Assembly: GCA_026018925.1 (NCBI GenBank)
Contig: JAKSZU010000013.1
Coordinates: 1,178,001-1,242,000, forward strand
Reading direction: 5' to 3'
Length of the DNA: 64,000 nt
Source: Tupaia tana
Taxonomy: Eukaryota; Chordata; Mammalia; Scandentia; Tupaiidae
In this document: positions 35,194-40,530 of the stretch, one piece after another
Layout: the number at the start of each line of letters is the position of its first letter
Position numbering within the stretch: the first letter of the stretch is position 1
Position numbers and translations under genes: made by a program
The notes under the pieces: model-generated
Databases searched by the model: none
What the model saw: the letters and a program-made list of their open reading frames with translations, nothing else
What the model was told of the DNA's origin: nothing

Positions 35194-37469
35194 TCACGGC
35201 CCTGTCTTGCAGGTCATCTGTGGGAAGTGCTCCGAGTTCAAGGCTGAGAGCAGCAGGCAGAGCCGTGTCTGCAGAGGCTGTTTCCTGGCGCAGCCCGAGG
35301 CCCCCGTGGAGCCCAAGCAGAGCATGGAGGTGGGTGCTCCTGGCCTCTGAGCCCTTGCTCCATGCTTCAGCGGACTGTTTCCAGAGCTTTCCTGGGTCCA
35401 GGATAGATGAGGGCCTGGCGGGGGGCACAGGCCATAGGATCCAGAAAACACTGGTGAGACACCTAAAACCAGGCGTGTGTGCACTCCGGGCTTCTCAGAC
35501 CTGCAGGGCTGAGGCTGGGAACTGTCCATGCTGGGGGTTGAACGGGGACACGTGTCCTTCACTCCTGATCACCCTAATTGGAGGCTGTAGCCAGGGGCTG
35601 CCCAAGGCCTACCAAGGGAGCCCCTGCCTCTGTGGTGGCCCAGGAGGGTGGGCAGGGCCTGGAGGTGAGGAAGGTGCCGGCCCCTCCTGCCCTCCTGCCC
35701 CCAGGGTGGCACTGCCTTCCAGTGCCCTTCTTTGGGAGCAGTCCCTATTTTATGGGGTCGCAGGGAAACTGTGAGGAGAAAACGGGGCTGTCCTTTCTCC
35801 CCACCTGGTAAGGACCGAAGCGCCCTCGGGGAGTTCAGGAAGCCTCCCACAGGGCTGGTCCCCTCCCCACGGCTGGCAGGTGGCCTGGGCCTGGAGCCCG
35901 GAGCCTCGGGCACCTGGTGGGAGCATTGCTGTGCTCAGAGTCCCATCGGGTCCTGGCCCGCCTAAGGCCGCAGGCGCAGTGCCTTGGCTGAGCTAGGATG
36001 AGCTGGGGGAAGCCCTGTCGCTGCCTGCTTGGGTGCCCTCACCCCTGCATTTTCAGTCCTGAGATGTCCAGGAGCCCCAGGTCTGAAGCTCCAGGGCGTG
36101 GGCCTTGTGGGCAGGCAGGGGGCCCTGGGTCAGAGGGACCCAACTCCAGTGGGCGGTGTCTGAGCCGTGACCCGATGGCTCTGTCACTGCTCTGAACACG
36201 TCACAGGGGTGGGGGGCTCTGTCCATGCGGCATGTGTGTGCGAGTGTCTCGGTATGTGAGTGTGGTGTGAGTGTCACATGGTGCTGTGTATGGTGGTGCA
36301 GAGCTGGAACACGCACCATCCCTCCTCCACGGGCTACACTTGGCACCTGCTCCAGGCCTCCCTCGTACCTTGGTGCCACTGCCCTGCAGAGCGTCAGCCT
36401 GCGAGCAGACAGGCTTTGCAGTGCCATCCCGCAGGCCTGGCCTTGGCCTGGGTGGGCTGGGCCAGCTCCGCCTCGAGGCAGGCCTGGGCTGCGTCTCCTC
36501 AGGAGACAGACTTGTGCTTCTGTGCCCCTAGAAGCGGCCATCTGCAGACCCCCAGCCCAGCCTGCTCTGCAGCCCCCTGCGGCTTTCGGACAGCGGCACG
36601 ACCTGGAGCGAGGTGTGGGCCACCATCCCCGCGTCAGACCCCCAGGTGTTGCACCTGCTGGGAGGAAGCCAGGTGCGTGTCCCCACCCCAGGCCGCGTGA
36701 TGTGTAATCTGCTCTGATCCTGAGCCCAGAACCTCAGGCCACTGTGTCCAGCAGGCCTGGCCCACCTGCCTGGGATTGACCCACTCGGGTGGTGCTGGTC
36801 ACCTGGAGCCTCAGTGTCCCCAGCAGCCAGATCGCTGTCTGGTTTCTCCTCACAAGAGACAGGATGCAGAAATGCCAGGACCCCAGGGCCAGCCAGGGTG
36901 CAAGGAGGGGTGGGGGGGGGGGGGCCCGAGGGCCAGCGCCTCCTTTCTGTGTGCTCACGTTCACCAACCCCTCACACGTGCTGGGAGAGTGAGAATGGCA
37001 GGCCCCAGCAGGCATGGCTCAGGAAGGGCCCTCACACCGTCCCTTTCTGCCCAGTTCCTGCCTGCTCCTACCATGGCATCTGGGCGTCCCCTTCCCACAT
37101 TCTCTGCAGACACAGGCAGTGTGGGCGTGGCCCCCAACCTGTCCAGGGCAGGCCTGCCTTGCACAGTGTGGGGCTGGGCGTGGCTATGTGGGAGGGGCTC
37201 ACATCACCGGGGTGGGGCCCGAGCGCCCAGTGACCCCGCCTCCTCTGTTGCAGGATGGTCAGCCACTCACAGTCCCTCTGCCCGGCTGCGAAGTGAGTGT
37301 GCTGGACCTTGAAGACAGGCCGGACTCTGGGCACGTGTGGAAGCTGCAGCGGGCCCAGCAGGCCTGGTACCTGAGTGCCCCGACGGCGGAGCTGCAGCAG
37401 CGGTGGCTGGAGGCCCTGAGTGCTGGTGCCCGGGGACACACGGCCCAGGACAGCCCGGGGGGCCTGTAG
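8115..37469 (+). CDS. FGD3: FGD3, 3' fifteen coding exons (N-terminal exons missing to the left)
   Basis: Joined exons: 8115-8204, 8889-9025, 12031-12187, 18012-18150, 18816-18874, 20333-20479, 21663-21755, 23684-23763, 24797-24827, 25268-25375, 26790-26849, 31519-31641, 35213-35329, 36532-36672, 37254-37469. Every intron is GT-AG and all phases agree, giving 565 codons plus TAG with no break. Order of domains: DH (start to about residue 195), PH1 (about 215-310), linker, FYVE (about 370-430), PH2 (about 450-550). The family activates the small GTPase CDC42 by nucleotide exchange and links it to actin remodelling; PH and FYVE domains bind membrane phosphoinositides. Close match to human FGD3 as I recall it (for example [40 protein letters not shown]) sets it apart from FGD1, 2, 4, 5 and 6. 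The first about 155 residues of human FGD3 were not found in 1-8114. The stop is earlier than in human (see exon 37254-37469). Confidence 0.97.
8889..9025 (+). CDS. FGD3: FGD3 exon: DH domain, second part
   Basis: 137 nt from acceptor gtgcccag to donor TG|gtgagc. Reads [27 protein letters not shown] and [12 protein letters not shown], ending with TG of a Trp codon completed by G of the next exon. [12 protein letters not shown] is the usual DH segment with Asn and Ile before the helix that contacts switch regions. The preceding intron (684 bp) shows no repeats I recognise. Confidence 0.97.
9137..9385 (+). mobile_element. tRNA-derived SINE, family A
   Basis: Diverged forward copy: caggaccagcgagtggcata head, ccatcccctgtggtg middle, ttgccctatggcg end. 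Confidence 0.8.
9647..9905 (-). mobile_element. tRNA-derived SINE, family A, with target duplication
   Basis: Reverse copy ending gctaagtgctggtccc. Flanks CCCTTGAGCCATTCTC (9631-9646) and CCCTTGAGCCACTCTC (9906-9921) differ at one base, so the insertion is moderately old. Confidence 0.9.
10340..10490 (-). mobile_element. Short unnamed dispersed repeat, copy 2
   Basis: Core cattgaatcacatatatctt with downstream ccagcacgattaccatgc and atcagcagcagcaaat, aligned by eye with the copies at 5750, 10505 and 60859. Confidence 0.5.
10505..10660 (-). mobile_element. Short unnamed dispersed repeat, copy 3
   Basis: T-rich left end, core cattcaattgctatacatca, ggcctgtaaagagaatttac, ccagtccagttga and atcatcaaca. 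Lies next to copy 2 in the same orientation. Confidence 0.55.
10704..10979 (-). mobile_element. tRNA-derived SINE, family A, with target duplication
   Basis: Reverse copy. Flanks CATGCTTCTCTATTTTT (10687-10703) and CATGCCTCTCTATTTTT (10980-10996). Confidence 0.9.
11035..11281 (-). mobile_element. tRNA-derived SINE, family A
   Basis: Reverse copy whose tail is (TTTA)n rather than pure T (about 11030-11055). Ends ctatctgctggtcccc. Confidence 0.85.
11590..11765 (-). mobile_element. Family A SINE, truncated
   Basis: ttttgctatagggcatgcgc start and aaggggggatggccacgcca middle; the tRNA-like end is degraded. Confidence 0.75.
12031..12187 (+). CDS. FGD3: FGD3 exon: DH domain, third part
   Basis: 157 nt from acceptor cctcacaaag to donor CAG|gtaggg, entering in phase 2. 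Reads [20 protein letters not shown] then [20 protein letters not shown], ending SVQ. The [17 protein letters not shown] helix is almost identical to human FGD3 as recalled. The upstream intron (3.0 kb) holds four SINEs and two short unnamed repeats. Confidence 0.98.
12305..12538 (-). mobile_element. tRNA-derived SINE, family A
   Basis: Old reverse copy: agatttttgccacagagcgc start, aagggggatggccacaccga middle, ttcaccaatgccacactga end. Confidence 0.8.
12653..12911 (+). mobile_element. tRNA-derived SINE, family A, near-consensus with target duplication
   Basis: Forward copy with RNA polymerase III boxes in view: A box TTAGCGTAATGG (12664-12675) and B box GGTTCGAGTCC (12708-12718). Flanked by identical AAGAACACCAACCGT at 12638-12652 and 12912-12926. 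Confidence 0.95.
12927..13749. other. FGD3 intron, no gene or repeat recognised
   Basis: AT-rich to about 13180, then C-rich unique sequence. No exon with family similarity. Confidence 0.45.
13750..13990 (-). mobile_element. SINE, family B (likely)
   Basis: ttatttatttatttcttctg then gagtgagagagacagaggca, as in the other family B copies; right edge unclear. Confidence 0.45.
13991..14754. other. FGD3 intron, unique sequence
   Basis: GC-rich, nothing recognised on either strand. Confidence 0.4.
14755..15440 (-). mobile_element. Old L1 3' end, antisense (likely)
   Basis: ggaaataatttcaaatgcgt, ggaaagttgcaaaactgacc and caccagtcgttccaatagtt resemble the antisense 3' region of L1ME-type elements. 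Strongly diverged. Confidence 0.4.
15441..15809. repeat. Unidentified AT-rich segment with GAAA-rich stretch
   Basis: A purine run (about 15480-15512) and AT-rich sequence unlike its surroundings. It may continue at 16351-16574 after two SINEs. Possibly an old LTR or DNA element; not recognised. Confidence 0.3.
15810..16071 (-). mobile_element. tRNA-derived SINE, family A
   Basis: Near-consensus reverse copy ending gctaactgctggttccc; the ggttccc end is shared with the copies at 62301 and 62746. Confidence 0.92.
16075..16350 (-). mobile_element. tRNA-derived SINE, family A, head to tail with the previous copy
   Basis: Reverse copy with a 20-base T run (about 16097-16118) inside the gagaggttt...gctata junction. 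The pair forms a tandem array. Confidence 0.9.
16575..16800 (+). mobile_element. tRNA-derived SINE, family A
   Basis: Forward copy from aggaccagcagatggcgtaa; its 3' end runs straight into the (ATCT)n microsatellite instead of an A tail. Confidence 0.85.
16805..16867. repeat. (ATCT)n microsatellite
   Basis: About 13-14 perfect tetranucleotides between two SINEs; followed by a (TGTA/TGCA) stretch at 16880-16918. Confidence 0.95.
16868..17131 (-). mobile_element. SINE, family B
   Basis: Reverse copy ending in a tRNA-like ccactgtgctgtgggctggc. Contains ctggggctgggattcgaacg, whose complement has a B-box-like gttcgaatcc. Confidence 0.65.
17132..18011. other. FGD3 intron, unique sequence before the CR3 exon
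   Basis: GC-rich; no repeat recognised. Ends in the acceptor cctctgtcccacag. Confidence 0.45.
18012..18150 (+). CDS. FGD3: FGD3 exon: DH domain, CR3 helix
   Basis: 139 nt from acceptor ctgtcccacag to donor A|gtgagc. Reads [20 protein letters not shown] then [39 protein letters not shown] is the DH CR3 signature, the most conserved helix of the domain and part of the CDC42-binding surface. Ends in phase 1; the split Arg is completed by GG in the next exon. Confidence 0.98.
18221..18380. repeat. Purine-rich (GA) tract
   Basis: About 160 bases almost wholly A and G, starting 70 bases after the donor of the 18012-18150 exon. Confidence 0.9.
18816..18874 (+). CDS. FGD3: FGD3 exon: end of DH domain
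   Basis: 59 nt from acceptor cccctgcag to donor ATG|gtgagt. Reads [19 protein letters not shown], the last DH helix. Human has Val where the final Met stands here. Upstream intron is 665 bp and opens with a purine-rich tract. Confidence 0.96.
19110..19560. repeat. Intronic minisatellite, 30-bp unit
   Basis: About fifteen degenerate copies of a 30-base unit of the type cccagcccccagg-tccacacc-gggtgcatg. The unit is a multiple of three, so all frames show periodic, meaningless peptides. Confidence 0.9.
19990..20170 (+). mobile_element. MIR
   Basis: Matches the 3' half of MIR in order: ctgaggatgaccctggcacc, ctacctcctagggactgagt, gtacttggcacgcggtagca, then (ATT)n. Lies just upstream of the exon at 20333. 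Confidence 0.75.
20333..20479 (+). CDS. FGD3: FGD3 exon: DH-PH linker and start of PH1
   Basis: 147 nt, phase 0 to 0, acceptor tctcatgcag, donor CTG|gtgagc. Reads [65 protein letters not shown]...DRHLFL is the first beta strands of the PH domain that follows DH in every FGD protein. Confidence 0.98.
20561..20838 (-). mobile_element. tRNA-derived SINE, family A
   Basis: Reverse copy with a 33-base T run (20562-20594), 80 bases after the exon donor at 20480. Ends gtctgctggtccc. Confidence 0.9.
20839..21250 (-). mobile_element. Old L1 3' end, antisense (likely)
   Basis: gttctgtgttttgacaaata, acaaccacagtcaaattgca and ctcctgtcatgccc follow the order of an antisense L1 3' UTR as I know it. Diverged. 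Confidence 0.45.
21276..21530 (-). mobile_element. tRNA-derived SINE, family A
   Basis: Old reverse copy: ttgacttagggcatgtgagt start, ccactatgccacctggtgtc end. Confidence 0.8.
21663..21755 (+). CDS. FGD3: FGD3 exon: PH1, middle strands
   Basis: 93 nt, phase 0 to 0, acceptor ctctcgcag, donor CAG|gtgggt. Reads [20 protein letters not shown] then [24 protein letters not shown] is the PH strand pair; the basic residues KLRLKGQK face the lipid-binding side in family members. Human has RLMGQK where this reads RLKGQK. Confidence 0.98.
21756..22530. other. FGD3 intron, unique sequence
   Basis: GC-rich then AT-rich; no repeat or exon recognised. Confidence 0.4.
22544..22802 (+). mobile_element. tRNA-derived SINE, family A, near-consensus with target duplication
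   Basis: Forward copy flanked by AGAAATCGGTCTTG (22531-22544) and AGAAATCGGTCTCG (22803-22816). Confidence 0.93.
22819..22998 (+). mobile_element. Short SINE, family C, with microsatellite tail
   Basis: Head ggccagtaggtggtgtggtg, B-box-like ggttggagtcctgg, then a tail of (AAT)n and AAAT repeats (22944-22985). Confidence 0.8.
22999..23053. repeat. (GAAA)n microsatellite
   Basis: About 13 near-perfect units continuing the tail of the family C SINE. Confidence 0.95.
23060..23683. other. FGD3 intron, unique sequence
   Basis: No repeat recognised up to the acceptor ccctttag. Confidence 0.45.
23684..23763 (+). CDS. FGD3: FGD3 exon: PH1, late strands
   Basis: 80 nt from acceptor ccctttag to donor CG|gtaggc. 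Reads [20 protein letters not shown] then SLELQA and the first two bases of Arg. [16 protein letters not shown] is the last two strands of the PH beta sandwich. Confidence 0.97.
23764..24796. other. FGD3 intron before the 31-nt microexon
   Basis: GC-rich unique sequence; no repeat or extra exon recognised. Confidence 0.45.
24797..24827 (+). CDS. FGD3: FGD3 microexon: PH1 C-terminal helix start
   Basis: Only 31 nt, from acceptor ttttaatag to donor CAG|gtaaag. Completes the split Arg and reads [10 protein letters not shown], whose Trp is the invariant tryptophan of the PH C-terminal helix. Found by matching the expected protein between the flanking exons; phase 2 in and 0 out fit exactly. Confidence 0.95.
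25268..25375 (+). CDS. FGD3: FGD3 exon: end of PH1 helix and acidic linker
   Basis: 108 nt, phase 0 to 0, acceptor gccgggtcag, donor CCG|gtgagc. Reads [20 protein letters not shown] then [16 protein letters not shown]. The first half ends the PH helix; the second is a Ser/Asp/Glu/Pro-rich linker towards FYVE, less conserved with human (which reads SQDEDPSLSPDMP). Confidence 0.95.
26349..26500 (+). mobile_element. Family A SINE, old and truncated
   Basis: Head ccagctccgtggcctggtgg, gtgagtcctggactcagtgg and the cgccccaaatcctgagaggg body are recognisable; the 3' third is replaced by a duplicated GC-rich unit. Confidence 0.65.
26487..26584. repeat. 49-bp tandem duplication
   Basis: Two copies (26487-26535 and 26536-26584) of a unit beginning tggaggaggagggg and ending ggaggtgagggga, with three or so differences. 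Confidence 0.85.
26790..26849 (+). CDS. FGD3: FGD3 exon: variable linker before FYVE
   Basis: 60 nt, phase 0 to 0, acceptor tcctttctag, donor GGG|gtgagt. Reads [20 protein letters not shown], a low-complexity linker matching in length the human linker (ITSTSPVEPVVTTEGSSGAAG) but weakly in sequence. Because it is in frame at both ends, skipping it would not disturb the reading frame. Its first nine bases are a donor look-alike, ATG|GTGAGT. Confidence 0.9.
26850..29021. other. FGD3 long intron, first part
   Basis: GC-rich, with a CT-rich (TCTCTGTCTC)-type stretch at 27540-27625. No exon or named repeat recognised. Confidence 0.45.
29022..29255 (-). mobile_element. tRNA-derived SINE, family A
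   Basis: Old reverse copy: gtttgctacagagtgtgtgc start, ggggggatggccacgccaaa middle, ccacgccacccgctgaccca end. Confidence 0.8.
29375..29560 (-). mobile_element. SINE, family B (likely)
   Basis: cttatttatttatttccttc then gagtgagacgg and a GC-rich body like the other family B copies. Confidence 0.45.
29561..31518. other. FGD3 long intron, last part
   Basis: Mostly unique; 30825-30930 looks like a MIR piece (ggctcagagagaaggccaca, cctcacagctgataaagtg). Ends at the acceptor of the FYVE exon. Confidence 0.4.
31519..31641 (+). CDS. FGD3: FGD3 exon: FYVE zinc finger, first half
   Basis: 123 nt, phase 0 to 0, acceptor ccttgcag, donor GCG|gtgagt. Reads [20 protein letters not shown] then [21 protein letters not shown]. 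Contains the first two zinc-ligand pairs (CQSC and CKLC) and the basic RRHHCKLCG motif, the FYVE signature for phosphoinositide binding. Confidence 0.98.
32249..32498 (+). mobile_element. tRNA-derived SINE, family A
   Basis: Forward copy: gaggccaggcagtggcatag head, B box ggttcaagtcc, gctctatagcaaaaatctct end. Confidence 0.88.
32757..34063. repeat. 1.3-kb GGAT/GAAT-type minisatellite in FGD3 intron
   Basis: Degenerate tetranucleotides (ggat, gaat, gggt, agtg). From about 32990 to 33760 they form a higher-order unit of 40 bases, as in agtggatagatgggtggatg followed by gaggggtgaatgaatggatg. Long open frames on the minus strand (His-Pro-Ser-Ile-His repeats) are produced by the lack of stops in the repeat, not by a gene. 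Confidence 0.95.
34440..34740 (-). mobile_element. L1 3' UTR fragment, antisense
   Basis: gttgtgaatagtgtcaccat, cacagtggaatcgctggccg, cgccatactgttcccaagct and acacccagtcaacacttggg follow the antisense L1 3' UTR in order. Confidence 0.7.
34741..34976 (-). mobile_element. SINE, family B
   Basis: T-rich start, ttccatgagcaagagagaaa, and a tRNA-like end tcctgctgggccactcggcc. Inserted at the end of the L1 piece. Confidence 0.6.
34988..35030. repeat. (TG)n microsatellite
   Basis: About 18 TG units followed by GCGCGC. Confidence 0.97.
35163..35192. repeat. Run of 30 C residues beside a splice acceptor
   Basis: Uninterrupted C run ending 20 bases before the FYVE exon at 35213. The complementary strand is a G run able in principle to form a quadruplex. 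Confidence 0.9.
35213..35329 (+). CDS. FGD3: FGD3 exon: FYVE zinc finger, second half
   Basis: 117 nt, phase 0 to 0, acceptor cctgtcttgcag, donor GAG|gtgggt. Reads [20 protein letters not shown] then [19 protein letters not shown]. Supplies the last two zinc-ligand pairs (CGKC and CRGC). A run of 30 C residues (35163-35192) ends only 20 bases before the exon, so the pyrimidine tract of this acceptor sits beside an unstable repeat. Confidence 0.97.
35330..36531. other. FGD3 intron, unique sequence
   Basis: GC-rich; no repeat or exon recognised. Confidence 0.45.
36532..36672 (+). CDS. FGD3: FGD3 exon: start of second PH domain
   Basis: 141 nt, phase 0 to 0, acceptor tgtgcccctag, donor CAG|gtgcgt. 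Reads [57 protein letters not shown] is the start of the C-terminal PH domain of FGD proteins. Confidence 0.96.
36673..37253. other. FGD3 last intron
   Basis: GC-rich with a G run at 36908-36923; no repeat recognised. Confidence 0.45.
37254..37469 (+). CDS. FGD3: FGD3 last coding exon: end of second PH domain and stop
   Basis: Acceptor cctctgttgcag; 71 codons then TAG at 37467-37469. Reads [20 protein letters not shown], through [20 protein letters not shown], to [21 protein letters not shown]. The PH2 helix with Trp ([10 protein letters not shown]) is intact. Human FGD3 as recalled continues for about 11 residues after the matching Leu (QLQVPMGAAAP); here the Gln position is TAG, and the bases that follow still read PQAPMGLAA in frame. 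The tail beyond the PH fold is therefore shortened; the catalytic and lipid-binding domains are not affected. Confidence 0.96.
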   Translation, partial: DGQPLTVPLPGCEVSVLDLEDRPDSGHVWKLQRAQQAWYLSAPTAELQQRWLEALSAGARGHTAQDSPGGL

Positions 37470-37609
37470 CCCCAGGCCCCAATGGGCCTGGCCGCCCTTC
37501 GCTCCTTCATGTTGGACCTGTGCTCTTTCAGGAGGCGGCATCAGAGGTCACGTGAAGAGTCCCCAAACTGCTGAGAGCGGGCCAATGACTCGGGGCTCTT
37601 GGGCCTGGA

Positions 37610-37705
37610 CAGTCCCTCCGCCTCAGAGAGGAAGAAACTGAGCTCCAGAGAGGGGCAACCACTTACCCAGGGTCGCCCAAGTCTCAGCTGCAAAGGCAGA
37701 AGCGG
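37610..37705 (+). mobile_element. MIR fragment in FGD3 3' UTR
   Basis: ggaagaaactgagctccaga, gaggggcaaccacttaccca and gggtcgcccaagtctcagct track the MIR core (aaactgaggc...ttgcccaaggtcacacagct). Confidence 0.6.
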
Positions 37706-37995
37706 TTCAGAGCAGGGTGTGGGCGAGCCGCTGACGGCGCCGTCATCTGAGGGGCCAGGGCAGGAGGAGGCAGCCTGGTCCGCAGTCTGCGGGCGGAGCT
37801 GCACCCGCTCCTCCTGTCCATGCTGTCTACACTGCGTGAGCGGAACTGCCACTTGCTGCCCTCAGCTCTGCCTCCTTACTCCACCCTGCCAGGCCTGCCC
37901 ATCCTGGCTGGACCACAGTGCTCGGAAATGGCCGGAGGACAGTGCCACCAGGGAGCGGCCGGCTGTCCCTCTGTCAGGGCGTGCTTGCCTGCACA

Positions 37996-38001
37996 AATAA
38001 A
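37996..38001 (+). terminator. FGD3: FGD3 polyadenylation signal AATAAA
   Basis: Canonical hexamer 527 bases after the stop codon, followed by TG-containing sequence. It is the first AATAAA after the stop, so it is the likely end of the transcript. Confidence 0.8.
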
Positions 38002-38020
38002 TGCTGACCGCCAGCAGGGT

Positions 38021-40094
38021 GCAGCCCGGCTCCCTCTCTGACCCCGGGGGGGTGCCCCGCAGGGCAGGTGCAGGTGGCCTGGGTTGGCAGGAACATTTCT
38101 GCATATGCCCCTGTGGCTAGGGGAGCAGGGAGCTTCTGTGGAGGCTCTGACTGGCTCCCGAGGGCCTAGGGTGGGGGTGCTGAGGGCCTCTGGGAGAGGG
38201 GAGGGAGGTCGAGCCCCTGAGCCGGCACCCCTGTGGCACTCATCAAGCACCTGGCAGCCTCCAGGGCACCAGCCTCGGGCTGAGAGCAGCCGTGGGAGCC
38301 CTCAGTGGGTGCCAGCCACGATGAGGGACGGGCACTGGCAAACCTCAGAGAACCAGAGGGCCGTGGCGGGTCAGGGCCCTGGGCCTGCCCTGACTCCCTC
38401 AGTGTGCCGTGAGGGCTGGCCTGGCTCATGCCCAGGAAGCTGAGGCTTCATCAGGTGAGAGGACTCGGGCGTTGCCAGGTGGGCCCAGCAGTCACTGTGC
38501 AGGCACCTGGCCCGGAAGGCTGCTGCCCAAGGACATGCAGCAAGGCACCGCCCAGCCCAGAGGGTGTGCGGGCACCCGCCCCATCCCTGAGCTCGGAGGC
38601 TCCTGTGGGCTGGGGGGATGCTGGCACGTTCCCTGAGCACCTACCGCAGTCCCAGGGGGCTCCTTTTAAGGATGGGACTCTGTCCCCGACTGCCCCAGCA
38701 GGTCCTTTGTGTCATCTCACCACACTTCCAGGAAGTGTCACTTGACAGCTGAGGAAACTGAGTTACAGAGAGGCGACCTCTGTGACTCCCACAGTCCCAG
38801 AGCCCAGTGGAGCTGACCCAGGAGCAGTACCGTGGGGCCCAGAGGCTGTGCTGTGGCGTCCCCAGTGTGGGCCCCAGCCTGGGCCCGCTCCCCTCCCGCA
38901 CACAGCCAGGGTCCCACACACAGGACTCCCCCCTCTGCTCAGCACACTGAGGGGGCACTGAGGACAGAGGGACAGGAGGGCTCAGGAGCCAACACCCCAC
39001 TGGCTGCAGCCTGCAGTAAGGACGGGGCGGGGGTGGGGCTGGAGGTGGAGGCTGGCTGCTCCTCCCCAGGGTTCACGAAATATGCCCAAAGTGCTAGGTG
39101 GCAACATGGAGGCCTCAGCCAACTGTCCCCGCCTGGGGCACTTCCAGCCTTTACTAGAGACAACGGAAAGCAGACCGTCCTCTGATGTATCCTGACAGCG
39201 TTAGCTCCTGCCGCAGAGTCCCAAGTCTTGGTAGTCCCAACAAACTGCATGGCGGTCACAGGGCCCCAGAAGGCGAGTCCACTGGCAAGTGGGAAGGACG
39301 TTCAGCTCTGAGCCACCTCAGGCCCCAGACTCTGTCACCAGCTACAGGGCGCTGCGGGGTGCTGGCCGACCGAGGCCGAGCTCCTTGTTCTCGTGAGCTG
39401 CTGTTCCCACCTTTTCCAAACCTGCTCAGGTGGCGGCAGCGAGGGCCGTGCAGGGCCTGCATGCTGCCCCCACGGCTGGCCTTTCTGCGGCCTGTCCCAC
39501 ATATCCCTCCTGCTGGGGCCCCAGCTAAAGGGCTGCTAAAACAGGCTGCAGCAGGGCCTCTGCATGGGGGTCAGGGCCACAGGCCGCCCACCCCTCGGCT
39601 CCCCTCCTGCCCACCCATTTGGCAGTGAGGCCGGTGCTATTCTCAGCCCCTTCACTGTCCTTGCTCCCTCCAGGGCTGCCCCTTCCCTGCAGGAACAAGA
39701 AGACTCCCCGATGGGGAAGAAGAGAAATGGAAGCTGGGCATGGAGGGGCCTCTGGTCTGAAGAACCTCCAGGGCAAGGCAGGGTCTGGGTGACCCACTGC
39801 TACAGCAGTTGGGGGCCTGGTTTGGGGCTCTCCTGCAGGCAGGGCTCCTGGTAGCAGCCCAGGGCTGAGGTTGGAACATGCGGGACACAGCCACCTCATG
39901 CCAGAGCAGAGGAAAACAGAGAGAACAGGGCAGAAGCTCCTGCTGGAGGGCAGAGGTCGGATGGAGCTCAATCCCTCCACACCCCCATGGGTACTGGGCC
40001 TGCCGACCACACCACCTGGCACGCCACCCCCAGCCAGGCCAAGAAATGTTGGCTGCATCATTGTGGTTCTGCGAACGAGCAGTGGGGCTCCATG
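38021..40094. other. Intergenic sequence after FGD3
   Basis: GC-rich; a MIR piece at about 38655-38830 (gctgaggaaactgagttaca, gagaggcgacctctgtgact). No coding exon recognised. Confidence 0.45.
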
Positions 40095-40310
40095 AGGGCC
40101 TGCTGCAGGCCAGGCACCTCACACCTGCCATTAGAGAAGAAAAGCACGACTCGTTTTGGTAGTCGTGAAACTGAGGTCCAGAGAGGGGCCAGGCGTGCCT
40201 GAGGTCACACAGTGAGGCCCAGAGAGGGGCCAGTCGTGCCTGGGTCACACAGTGAAGCCTAGAGCGGGGCCAGGTGTGCCCAAGGTCACGCAGTGAGTAG
40301 GGGCCAGCAG
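40095..40310 (+). mobile_element. MIR with internally triplicated segment
   Basis: ggccaggcacctcacacctg and gtgaaactgaggtccagaga are MIR core; the part ccagagaggggcca...ggtcacacagtga then occurs three times with a spacing of about 45 bases (40165, 40212, 40258). Confidence 0.65.
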
Positions 40311-40394
40311 GGACTCTGCTGGCCTACCTGTCCTTGCATCAGTGATAATGACGCAGCGGGTCTGAGTGCTGTTCGCATCCAAGAAAATCACGCC

Positions 40395-40530
40395 GAGGCG
40401 CTTTGCAAGCACCCACTGCCCTGTGCTTGGCAATGGCCACTGTGCTTGCAGGATCCTGTCTTCGGTCCTCACAGAACTTGAGAGGACGTGGCTGCCATCC
40501 TCATCTTTACAGAGGAGGACCCCGTGCTTG
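40395..40530 (+). mobile_element. MIR fragment (likely)
   Basis: gctttgcaagcacccactgc, ctgtcttcggtcctcacaga and gccatcctcatctttacaga resemble the MIR middle. Confidence 0.45.

Larger units (their letters stand above)
37470..38020 (+). other. FGD3: FGD3 3' UTR
   Basis: Untranslated sequence from the stop codon to just beyond the AATAAA signal at 37996. It includes a MIR-derived stretch (about 37610-37705). The cleavage site is not visible from sequence alone; the end given is an estimate about 20 bases past the signal. Confidence 0.8.
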
